From Oligoflexia bacterium (GTDB lineage Bacteria; Bdellovibrionota; UBA1018): 6,829 bases of DNA. This document shows, in pieces, positions 1 to 5,710 of this stretch (position 1 is its first letter; the number at the start of each line of letters is the position of its first letter). The DNA lies in assembly GCA_903854365.1 (NCBI GenBank), contig CAINWE010000281.1:1-6829 (forward strand). Reading direction: 5' to 3'. Below the pieces are notes generated by a model. It was given only the letters and a program-made list of their open reading frames with translations. It was not told the DNA's origin and searched no databases. The translations under genes and the position numbers were made by a program.

Positions 1-108
1 AGTGTTCATCCGTTTGAGAAGGTGCCTATCCATGAACTACTTACAGAAGAAGACCTCAAATCTTATATGCCTCACAAAAATAACCAGTTGATGCTGTGGG
101 ACTTATAA
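1..108 (+). CDS. Possible C-terminal end of an unidentified plus-strand gene (5' end outside window)
   Basis: An open frame runs from the first base to a TAA at 106-108 and would encode the last 35 residues of a protein ending in QLMLWDL. The piece is hydrophilic and plausible in composition (HPFEKVPIHELL near its start, then acidic and lysine-rich), but no family is recognisable. It converges with the RgpF-type gene on the other strand, leaving a gap of only 38 bases with no clear hairpin terminator. A run of 35 open codons at a window edge can arise by chance, so the gene is tentative; by position it would be another member of the polysaccharide cluster. Confidence 0.4.
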   Translation, partial: SVHPFEKVPIHELLTEEDLKSYMPHKNNQLMLWDL

Positions 109-146
109 CCGGACGCTAGTGATAGATACTCGGATGATAATTTTAA

Positions 147-1235
147 TTACCTGCTCACCCCGGGAATATGAGTCACGGCGCACTCGTACCCGGCACGCCG
201 TGTGATCAGAGGAAATAGTCGCTCGATGGCATGAAGTATCGTTCCATCATAGGCAACGGGTTCCTCGGGATAGTCCTCCCATTTAAGATTCAGATCAAAT
301 AGCGGAGCCAGCGCTTCTGGACGCGCCCAGAACATTGTTCCCACGGGAAAATTAATCGAGGAAGGAAGCGGCAGTGGAAGTTGCATGCGTGCAGCAAATG
401 TCTCCGCTTCCAATTTATTATGCGTCCATCCAATGATGTTAGGATCATCTGCAAAAACAAGCCCGAGAAGCGGATTCCGATCAAAGTGACTCAAGATCAC
501 ATCTGTCATCGGAATGCGGCCGCCCACTAGATTTTCAGTTAGAAAATTGACCCACCGATCTACCAAGAGGCGGTCATCAACTAAAGCCGACGCCTTTGCG
601 TGGATATGCCCTAGTAATTTATATTTTCTTAGATCCCTACCAAATTCTGTAAGAAATGGTCCGATATCTCTGCCGCGATTAGGAACGATTCGAACATCCG
701 CTTCATAACTTCCCATTTTTTCCAAAACTCGCAGTACGGAATCCCTGCCCTGCGTTGATGTAACGCTGATTTTTAGATCAAGGCAAGCTAGGTTTTGCGA
801 GAGAGTTTTTAGCAGATCCTGCGCCTTTTCGTAATAGTGAAGATGGATGTGCAAAGCGCATTGTTTGGTAGCCGATAATTCATTTTTCCCGTGAATCTCA
901 TTGTCTTGACTAATTACCTTAGAAAGCCATGGCCCTTTAGGCTGGCCGCGCTTCAAAAAATGAACAAATGGGTTGACACCTCTCGTGTTTATATACTCTG
1001 CGTATATCCCAGGATGGAATCCCGGCATAGGTTTCCTGCAATCACCTCCATTCTTGAACTTATTGAGATACCATTCCAAGGGATTTGCTACATGGTACCA
1101 GGAAGGACAAGCGAAGCTTGCGTCAAAATACCCGCTCTCCAAAATCACACGCTTCTCGTCAATGAAAGGAATTTTGCATAACAGCTTGAACATTATGGCT
1201 TTCAGGCGTTTGCGAATATTCCGTGAACAGATCAT
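147..1235 (-). CDS. RgpF-family (rhamnan synthesis F) glycan biosynthesis protein
   Basis: The 362-residue protein belongs to the RgpF family, found in rhamnose-rich polysaccharide clusters and thought to act in assembling or side-chain modifying rhamnan or O-antigen type glycans. Residues 34-103 form the N-terminal module common in this family, with NPLEWYL, a PMPGFHPGIY segment and NPFVHFLKRGQPKGPW. The catalytic-type domain starts near residue 127 (ALHIHLHYY) and carries the hallmarks VPNRGRDIGPFL (184-195), GHIHAKAS (209-216), FPVGTMFWARPEAL (296-309) and DGTILHAIERL (330-340). No signal peptide or membrane segment is evident, so it should act in the cytoplasm. It is the last gene of the four-gene run, 47 bases after the methyltransferase stop. 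The start is uncertain: the ATG at 1235 has no good ribosome site, and Met15 (ATG at 1193) is an alternative, equally without one. The family is clear; the exact reaction and acceptor are not. Confidence 0.88.
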   Translation of the reverse strand: MICSRNIRKRLKAIMFKLLCKIPFIDEKRVILESGYFDASFACPSWYHVANPLEWYLNKFKNGGDCRKPMPGFHPGIYAEYINTRGVNPFVHFLKRGQPKGPWLSKVISQDNEIHGKNELSATKQCALHIHLHYYEKAQDLLKTLSQNLACLDLKISVTSTQGRDSVLRVLEKMGSYEADVRIVPNRGRDIGPFLTEFGRDLRKYKLLGHIHAKASALVDDRLLVDRWVNFLTENLVGGRIPMTDVILSHFDRNPLLGLVFADDPNIIGWTHNKLEAETFAARMQLPLPLPSSINFPVGTMFWARPEALAPLFDLNLKWEDYPEEPVAYDGTILHAIERLFPLITRRAGYECAVTHIPGVSR

Positions 1236-1282
1236 GAAGGTGCGTGCGCCTAATATTTACTGCTCACTGAGAAAAAATTGCT

Positions 1283-2182
1283 TTATCGGAATATTTCATC
1301 AAAAGAATCACGTAAGTACCGGAGAGGCGCGGTCAACTTCCAAGAAATACTCCCCTTCAGATTTTCAATTTCATGAGACAACTGTTCGATATGAGGAGAG
1401 CTTCCTTGCGCAACAAGGGAATTCATCGTAGCAGCAAAATCCGTTTCCTCGATAGATTGCTTACAGAATGATCCATCAGATAAGGGCAACTCTGCATCTG
1501 AGCAGAGAGCGAGCAGGTAAAGTGGTCGAGGCAGACCGATTTCCTGGCGAAGGTCGCCTGGGAGATCGGAAAATCGGAACGCCGTTGCTTTTTGGGGACA
1601 GAATTGATCTGCAAGGATGGCGGATCCATTCAGATGGTACTGACCTAAAATACACACATTCCGGAATTGGCTTTTTAAGAGAGTTTTAAACTCATCAAGG
1701 TCTAGTTCCTTCTTGTGATAAGGATTTTCGTGTGGGTTCTCCTGATTATATGCATATTTTTCCGGACTTGAAATGATCGCCAAACCTTCGGACCTCAAAA
1801 CTCTTTTGAATTCCTTCAACATGGCATCCTGGTCTTCCACATGTTCGAGAGTCTCAAAACTCACGACAACATCCACAACTTCATTACCCAATGGAATCGA
1901 ACATGCATCAACTGATGTAAAAATGAGGTTTTGGGAACCGTATTTGCCATTGGCATGAAGAACTGAGGCCTCGTCAACATCGACTCCTTGAACAGATTTT
2001 GCTCTTATAGAGAGCATTTTGCTCCCGTAGCCCTCTCCACTGGCAATATCCAGAACGTCCTTGCCTTCTACATACGCTGTGGCAAAGGCATAACGGTGCA
2101 AGTGCTCCAATGCGATTGTTCCGCGAAGTTGTGGCACGAATCTCTCTCCTGTCCACTCAAGTTCAGTATTATGCTTATTCAT
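1283..2182 (-). CDS. Class I SAM-dependent methyltransferase with glycosyltransferase-like C-terminal tail
   Basis: This 299-residue cytoplasmic protein is a Rossmann-fold methyltransferase of the type common in O-antigen and exopolysaccharide clusters, so a sugar hydroxyl of the glycan or its precursor is the likely methyl acceptor (inference). It opens with the family's WTGERFVP (10-17) and ALEHLHRYAFA (24-34). Motif I is VLDIASGEGYG (43-53), the acidic ribose-binding region is GVDVD (66-70), and the post-II region is VVSFETLEHVED (106-117), followed by EFKRVLRSEGLAIISSP. Residues from about 200 to 270 are variable. The tail has GSISWKLTAPLRYL (277-290), a motif frequent at the ends of bacterial polysaccharide glycosyltransferases and methyltransferases. 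It begins 19 bases after the sulfotransferase-like gene. The ATG at 2182 fits the family's N-terminus, although no strong Shine-Dalgarno precedes it. The family is certain; the substrate is unknown. Confidence 0.9.
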   Translation of the reverse strand: MNKHNTELEWTGERFVPQLRGTIALEHLHRYAFATAYVEGKDVLDIASGEGYGSKMLSIRAKSVQGVDVDEASVLHANGKYGSQNLIFTSVDACSIPLGNEVVDVVVSFETLEHVEDQDAMLKEFKRVLRSEGLAIISSPEKYAYNQENPHENPYHKKELDLDEFKTLLKSQFRNVCILGQYHLNGSAILADQFCPQKATAFRFSDLPGDLRQEIGLPRPLYLLALCSDAELPLSDGSFCKQSIEETDFAATMNSLVAQGSSPHIEQLSHEIENLKGSISWKLTAPLRYLRDSFDEIFR

Positions 2183-2201
2183 ATGTCATGGTACTCAATT
2201 A

Positions 2202-3323
2202 TCAAGGATTCTCAAACCATTGTCTTGGTTGATTCTTGAGGTAGATTCTGTGAAATTCCCGATTGGATTCATAGTAAAAGGAACAGATTTCCTCCTTTTC
2301 GGCCTTTGTTAAAAGTGAGCGTGTACGGCGGGGAAACGCCTTGCTCGTTTGTTGCATCATCATCAACAATCGTGATCGAAGCCAAGTATTTCGGTCTCTC
2401 ACATCCAGTTCAATTCGCTCCCAATCGGGAATCGTGCTGTGAAATGAAAAGGGATGCAAGAGCCTGTCAAAGATTTTCAGAACGTATAATTCTATTCGAG
2501 GAAGACTTTCATTACACCGATAATCAACATTGTTGTAACTTAACTGATACCTCGTATTCTCGGAAAACATCCTTGCAAAAGAATCAAGTGAATTATCCCC
2601 TCCCTGAATGATATTACAACAAATATTATGAATACCAAACTTCTCCGACCACCTCTTGAGAATACGTTTGAAATTCCATTGATTTTTCGTCAAGTTGTAA
2701 AAACTCTTAAAGTTACGAAAACCAATCCCAACGCTCGACCAGTGAGAATAAATTGATGGCAAAAGTTTTTGTTGTGCCCTCCCAAAGAAGAATATTTTTA
2801 CCTCATATTTTTTAAACAATACATAAATATGGTTTAATAGGGCATCAGTACATTCGCAGAACATTTCTGAACTCAGCAAAAGCATTTCATAGTCACCAGC
2901 TTCAAATTCTTCTGAAATTGCATTCCAACGTTCACAAGCGCTGGGAATTTCATCTGGAATGTGGGGCGCCAGTTCATGATGTGCAGTTTGACCATTCAAG
3001 GTTTTCGGGTAGAGAATTTTGGCCAAGCGGAAATTCTCCCTGCAGGAGTGGAACGCAAATTGTAATGAACTGGTGCCACAACGGCCCAAACCGATATGAA
3101 TCAAGACGGTTTTTTTTGAGTCTGCTTCAGGAATGTTTTGTTTTAACTGAATCAAAAAAGGATTTTTATAAATTCGGCCCTCCCTCCATCCGTAGTAGAC
3201 ATAATGTTCAGCGGGATCTAGTTTAGCGTTCCGAAGGTCTTCATTCAGCTCCAAATAGCTCTTGCCGTCAAAATCTGACGGCAGTGGTTTTTTAAATAGA
3301 TTTTCTTTTTTAGATGCACTCAT
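2202..3323 (-). CDS. Sulfotransferase-like P-loop protein with N-terminal RgpF-type module
   Basis: The 373-residue protein has a PAPS-binding-like loop, HIGLGRCGTSSLQ (76-88), directly after a hydrophobic strand, as in bacterial carbohydrate sulfotransferases that move sulfate from PAPS to a sugar hydroxyl. A second strand, KIFFFGRAQQKLLPSIYSHW (176-195), has the Arg and Ser arrangement expected of the 3'-phosphate-binding segment. The C-terminal region (about 335-365, AEKEEICSFYYESNREF) resembles the closing helix of this family. Residues 17-55 form a separate module, with FDGKSYLELNEDL and HYVYYGWREGR, like that in RgpF-type and multidomain glycan proteins. The start overlaps the upstream methyltransferase stop by 4 bases (ATGA), so translation is probably coupled, and GAGG lies 7 bases before the ATG. 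The gene is markedly AT-rich (about 27% GC in 2761-2820), suggesting acquisition. Sulfotransferase activity is inferred; the acceptor is unknown. Confidence 0.75.
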   Translation of the reverse strand: MSASKKENLFKKPLPSDFDGKSYLELNEDLRNAKLDPAEHYVYYGWREGRIYKNPFLIQLKQNIPEADSKKTVLIHIGLGRCGTSSLQFAFHSCRENFRLAKILYPKTLNGQTAHHELAPHIPDEIPSACERWNAISEEFEAGDYEMLLLSSEMFCECTDALLNHIYVLFKKYEVKIFFFGRAQQKLLPSIYSHWSSVGIGFRNFKSFYNLTKNQWNFKRILKRWSEKFGIHNICCNIIQGGDNSLDSFARMFSENTRYQLSYNNVDYRCNESLPRIELYVLKIFDRLLHPFSFHSTIPDWERIELDVRDRNTWLRSRLLMMMQQTSKAFPRRTRSLLTKAEKEEICSFYYESNREFHRIYLKNQPRQWFENP

Positions 3324-4021
3324 TTTTGAGCCTCAATCGCTAGTCCTGCGGGGTAATCCATTGAATGAATCCTGCAACTTTCAAATCCAGCTCGAAGGGC
3401 ATAAGTCCAGACATTTGCCCCAAATTCTGTAACTACACGGTAATCCTCGGTCGGTTTGTCTGGATCACCATGATAGCTCGCCTGTAATCCCACTCGAGAT
3501 CTTGTCATTCTATCTACGATCACAGGAACAGTAAAAATACAGGCACCATTCCTCTTGAGAATCCGACGGCATTCCCTGAGGCCCGCGTGCGGGTCTGGAA
3601 CATGCTCCAAGGTTTCAGAGTGGATTACTAAATCCCAGGTTTCGTTTTCAAATGACAACTTTGTCATGTCCGACTCAGGGTAAGTAACCAGCTTATGGCG
3701 CGGAAATACTTTAAGGAATTGCGTGAGGTTTCCGGCCTCGTTAATCTCTAGGATCTTGAGATTGCGGTTTCTGAAGCGCCTCGCTACTACCTTCAGTGGC
3801 TCGGCCTCCTCCAACCGAGACAGGATTGCTTTGGCTAGCACCATTGATCGAAGGTTGTTGCCACAGGACTCGCATGAGAAGCCCTGTTGCCTGTCAACAT
3901 AACAGACTTCTTCTGCATTCAGCTCCCACTCCTCTATGAGTTCAGGCCAAAGAACTTTGGTGTTTCTGAATTTTCCCGAACCACAGACGGGACACATTGA
4001 ATTTTTTAGTATACATTCCAT
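3320..4021 (-). CDS. SAM methyltransferase with N-terminal zinc-ribbon-like cysteines
   Basis: The 233-residue protein begins with two CxxC pairs, C10/C13 and C50/C53, spaced like a small zinc ribbon. A methyltransferase core follows: LKILEINEAGNL (88-99) stands where motif I should be, and DLVIHSETLEHVPDPHAG (130-147) is the conserved post-II segment, followed by RRILKRNGACIFTVPV. Motif I lacks the usual glycine-rich pattern, having EINEAG, so cofactor binding may be unusual, but the ETLEHVPDP segment is classical for class I enzymes acting on glycan or lipid-linked substrates. It is the first gene of the four-gene run and overlaps the next by 4 bases. Upstream is a 121-bp AT-rich gap, so its promoter is probably there. 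The start at 4021 has no visible Shine-Dalgarno; ATG at 3997 would still keep all four cysteines. The substrate is unknown; a sugar of the exported polymer is the simplest guess. Confidence 0.85.
   Translation of the reverse strand: MECILKNSMCPVCGSGKFRNTKVLWPELIEEWELNAEEVCYVDRQQGFSCESCGNNLRSMVLAKAILSRLEEAEPLKVVARRFRNRNLKILEINEAGNLTQFLKVFPRHKLVTYPESDMTKLSFENETWDLVIHSETLEHVPDPHAGLRECRRILKRNGACIFTVPVIVDRMTRSRVGLQASYHGDPDKPTEDYRVVTEFGANVWTYALRAGFESCRIHSMDYPAGLAIEAQK
3331..3334 (-). promoter_or_regulatory. Ribosome binding site of the sulfotransferase-like gene
   Basis: GAGG on the minus strand lies 7 bases before the ATG at 3323, inside the last codons of the upstream methyltransferase gene. It supports this start and fits coupled translation across the 4-base overlap. 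Confidence 0.55.
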
Positions 4022-4085
4022 GATTAAATTGTTTTTTTGAGTCTTAATAATTAAATGGCGATATTATAATTAATAATTTTTCCTA

Positions 4086-4115
4086 ATTATAGTTTCAGAA
4101 TGTGCATTTCTACAA
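4086..4115 (-). promoter_or_regulatory. Candidate sigma-70-type promoter for the methyltransferase-to-RgpF operon
   Basis: Within the 121-bp gap after the ABC ATPase gene, the minus strand has a perfect TATAAT (4091-4086) preceded, 18 bases away, by TTGTAG (4115-4110), which keeps only the TTG of a -35 box. A second TATAAT is at 4068-4063 without a convincing -35. The region is very AT-rich, so chance matches are likely. It would start transcription about 60 bases before the methyltransferase ATG. The gap shows no GC-rich hairpin, so read-through from the ATPase gene is also possible. Confidence 0.35.
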
Positions 4116-4142
4116 ATACTTTGTGGAGCAATTTTGAACCTA

Positions 4143-4874
4143 TCACCCCAGCTGCCGGTACCTCTCCAATACCTCATGGGGCTCTCCGATCATATCAATT
4201 CTTGATTGGTGGATGAGCATTGCTCTATCCGCAAAGCGCTTCATCGAGCCGGGAGAATGTGTGACCAGAATGATGGTTTTTCCATGTCTCTTGCATTCCT
4301 CGAAGTAAGCAAAGCATTTTTCCTGAAACACAAAATCCCCGACAGCCAATACTTCGTCCAGAAGCATAATGGGAGCATCGATCTGAGCCGCCACGGCAAA
4401 GGCAAGCTTCACGGACATGCCACTGGAGTAGTGCTTCACCTGAAGTTCCATGAAGTTCTCTAGCTCCGCAAAACGCACGATCTCGTCGTAGCATGCATCA
4501 ATCTCCGATCTCGTGAGGCCTAGAATCGTGGCGCTCAGGTAGACATTCTCCCGACCAGTGAGCTCGGGGTTGAATCCAACTCCAAGCTCCAGCATTGGAG
4601 CGATGCGGCCATGAATGGTGAACTGGCTTCCCTTATCTGGCTTGTAAATGCCCGCCAGGATCTTGAGCAGGGTCGACTTTCCCGAACCATTCCGCCCGAT
4701 AATCCCAAAGAACTCCCCCTGCTGAATCTCAAAGCTGATATCGTTCAAAGTGCGCTTAGCCTTCCGCTCGTTTCTCACGCCAAACTTCATCAAGCGCTCA
4801 CGCAGGGTTCCCCTCCTCTCTGCAGGGAGGCGAAATGTCTTGGAAAGGTTTTTTACAGTAATGGCGGGAGGCAT
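4143..4874 (-). CDS. Polysaccharide-export ABC transporter ATP-binding protein (Wzt/TagH-like, short form)
   Basis: This 243-residue protein is the ATPase subunit of an ABC-2 type exporter of the O-antigen, capsule or teichoic-acid class, which hydrolyses ATP to move undecaprenol-linked polysaccharide across the inner membrane with a Wzm-type permease. It has Walker A GRNGSGKST (60-68), the Wzt/TagH-type segment ELGVGFNPELTGREN (96-110), signature YSSGM (149-153), Walker B IMLLDE (169-174), D-loop AVGD (177-180) and the switch His206 in VTHS. It ends at residue 243, just after the nucleotide-binding domain, and so lacks the C-terminal carbohydrate-binding domain of long Wzt proteins. The start MPPAITVKNLSKTF matches the family, although no Shine-Dalgarno is seen. 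No permease gene adjoins it: upstream is repeat-rich spacer and a toxin-antitoxin operon, downstream the methyltransferase. The partner must lie elsewhere or be lost. Confidence 0.93.
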   Translation of the reverse strand: MPPAITVKNLSKTFRLPAERRGTLRERLMKFGVRNERKAKRTLNDISFEIQQGEFFGIIGRNGSGKSTLLKILAGIYKPDKGSQFTIHGRIAPMLELGVGFNPELTGRENVYLSATILGLTRSEIDACYDEIVRFAELENFMELQVKHYSSGMSVKLAFAVAAQIDAPIMLLDEVLAVGDFVFQEKCFAYFEECKRHGKTIILVTHSPGSMKRFADRAMLIHQSRIDMIGEPHEVLERYRQLG

Positions 4875-4900
4875 ACGAGCGGAGCGAGGAATCTAGGAGT

Positions 4901-4985
4901 TTAGACTGTTAGACTGTTAGGTCAGAGGACTAGAGCCGGTTAAAAGTAAAAGGTGGAAAAGTGGGAAGGTAGCCGAGGAGGGGTG
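4901..4985. repeat. Dispersed intergenic repeat, copy A
   Basis: This copy begins with 8-base tandem units (TTAGACTG twice, 4901-4916), continues through GTCAGAGGACTAGAGCCGG and a purine-rich part (AAAAGTA then AAAGGTG), and ends in GAGGAGGGGTG. It aligns along its whole length with copy C at 5873-5939, including the GGTAGCCGAGGAGGGGTG end (GGTAGCTGAGG in C), in the same orientation, with scattered substitutions and small indels. Confidence 0.75.
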
Positions 4986-4997
4986 AAACTTGAAACT
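4984..4997. repeat. Heptamer tandem repeat (TGAAACT, two perfect units)
   Basis: Two exact adjacent TGAAACT units are followed by TGA. They lie directly after repeat copy A and form part of the general 7/8-base periodicity of the spacer. Confidence 0.7.
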
Positions 4998-5039
4998 TGA
5001 GCGAGGGGACAGGGCTAGTAGAAAATGAGGAAAGCTGAA

Positions 5040-5095
5040 AGACTATTGGACTGCTAGGTCAGAGGACTGAAGCCGGGAGAAAAGTAAAAGGTGGG
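5040..5095. repeat. Dispersed intergenic repeat, copy B
   Basis: Positions 5049-5094 are identical, base for base over 46 bases, to 5873-5918 in the same orientation. The block reads as 8-base units starting GACT (GACTATTG, GACTGCTA) followed by a purine-rich AAAAGTAAAAGGTGG part. The leading AGACTATTGGACTG also recurs in copy D. It lies just downstream of the antitoxin gene, so copies B and C bracket the toxin-antitoxin operon. Confidence 0.85.
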
Positions 5096-5132
5096 AATGT
5101 CAGCATGTGCTGCGAGCCTTTATGCCAGAGGC

Positions 5133-5468
5133 CTAACGGACCGACAGGAGTTTGATGAGTGATGGCTTAAGAGAGACAAGTCGAAGGAGCGCCTTTGCAG
5201 GGCCCTCGGGTTCACGCCTGCCCTGCTCCCACTGCTGAAGTGTTCTAGAACTAATGCAGATGGCTTTGGAAAACTGGTCCTGGGTCATACCTGTCTTCTT
5301 TCTCAACCCGGCAAGGGTTTCAGGAGCTCTGGCCGGCCACAAGATGCTGGCGGACGCAGGATCAAAGTAGTCTAGGAGGTTTTCCCCATCATCGAAACTC
5401 TGCTCCAGGTTCTTACGGGATATTTTAGAGGGTTTTTCTGATTTCCTGTTTGTAGATGGCTTCTTCAT
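5133..5468 (-). CDS. Xre-family helix-turn-helix antitoxin with BrnA-like N-terminal segment
   Basis: The 111-residue protein is the probable antitoxin and autorepressor of the BrnT toxin encoded just upstream. A lysine/serine-rich start is followed by an acidic segment, NLEQSFDDGENLLDYFD (20-36), resembling the FDxGEDIxxYLD stretch seen in ribbon-helix-helix antitoxins paired with BrnT. Residues 51-104 form an Xre helix-turn-helix: LRKKTGMTQDQFSKAICIS, then SRTLQQWEQGRREPEGPAKALL with the WEQGRR hallmark. The frame can be extended to a GTG at 5489, but the ATG at 5468 is preferred because AGGAGGAG precedes it by 8 bases. This start overlaps the toxin gene by 44 bases, so the pair is co-transcribed and translationally coupled. 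BrnT usually pairs with a ribbon-helix-helix BrnA; the Xre domain here is the odd point. The DNA-binding fold is certain; the antitoxin role is inferred from position and the N-terminal segment. Confidence 0.82.
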   Translation of the reverse strand: MKKPSTNRKSEKPSKISRKNLEQSFDDGENLLDYFDPASASILWPARAPETLAGLRKKTGMTQDQFSKAICISSRTLQQWEQGRREPEGPAKALLRLVSLKPSLIKLLSVR

Positions 5469-5700
5469 TTTTTCTACTCCTCCTGACACTGATGATTCTT
5501 ATGGTTTTGCCTCGTAGAGTGACAATGGCTGTCCAGCTTTTGCCCTGAATAATTCCAACATGGAGTTGTCGGGGTTCGTCTTTGTGGTCGGCGATCAGTG
5601 TGACAACAGGACTATCCCAGAGTTTCGATGCTTGGGTGAAGTCGATGCCATGCTTTTCCTTGTTTTTAAGACTTTTGGCATAATCAAATTCGAACTTCAT
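5425..5700 (-). CDS. brnT: BrnT-family toxin (RelE/ParE-fold ribonuclease)
   Basis: At 91 residues the protein has the usual BrnT length. It shows the family pattern in order: FEFDYAKSLKNKEKHGIDF (3-21), LWDSPV (27-32), the acidic DHKDEPR (38-44), the strand SWTAIVTLRGKTIRIISVRR (55-74), then SRKNEEAIY (75-83). BrnT proteins are small RelE-like ribonucleases that halt translation when free of their antitoxin. The invariant-looking EKHGIDF, DEPR and RIISVRRSR elements are intact, so the toxin is probably active. It is first in its operon, overlapping the antitoxin gene by 44 bases. No good ribosome site precedes the ATG at 5700, which fits low toxin synthesis. A candidate operator lies just upstream at 5711-5742. 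Family identification is strong; activity is inferred. Confidence 0.9.
   Translation of the reverse strand: MKFEFDYAKSLKNKEKHGIDFTQASKLWDSPVVTLIADHKDEPRQLHVGIIQGKSWTAIVTLRGKTIRIISVRRSRKNEEAIYKQEIRKTL
5477..5484 (-). promoter_or_regulatory. Strong Shine-Dalgarno that fixes the antitoxin start
   Basis: AGGAGGAG on the minus strand ends 8 bases before the ATG at 5468 and lies within the end of the toxin gene. It argues against the upstream in-frame GTG at 5489, which would turn this site into coding sequence. The toxin ATG has no comparable site, so the antitoxin should be made in excess. Confidence 0.7.
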
Positions 5701-5710
5701 GAAAGGTGCG

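Larger units (their letters stand above)
4875..5132. other. Gene-free spacer (258 bp) between the ATPase and antitoxin genes
   Basis: No credible gene lies here. The stretch is almost entirely repeats: copies A and B of the dispersed direct repeat (listed separately), joined by TGAAACT tandem units at 4984-4997. CAGCA and TGCTG form a small palindrome at 5101-5112 that is too tight for a stable hairpin, and no terminator is evident after the antitoxin stop. Confidence 0.6.

Noticed and set aside
973..1431. Plus-strand open frame of 152 codons
   Set aside because: It lies opposite the RgpF-type gene and the end of the methyltransferase gene, both of which have clear family motifs; its own translation has no recognisable domain.
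4225..4494. Open frames on both strands within the ABC ATPase gene
   Set aside because: They are other-frame shadows of a gene whose Walker A, signature and Walker B motifs are intact.
5101..5112. CAGCA/TGCTG palindrome after the antitoxin gene as a terminator
   Set aside because: Only two bases separate the arms, so the hairpin would be at most three or four pairs, and no T-run follows on the minus strand.
5131..5137. GCCTAAC resembling an integron attC core near the toxin-antitoxin operon
   Set aside because: It overlaps the antitoxin stop codon, no matching GTTRRRY partner with inner core sites lies at the right distance, and no second attC flanks the operon. A 7-base match alone is expected by chance.
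5469..5489. GTG at 5489 as the antitoxin start (seven extra residues)
   Set aside because: The extension would be encoded by the strong Shine-Dalgarno itself; the ATG at 5468 is ideally spaced from it.
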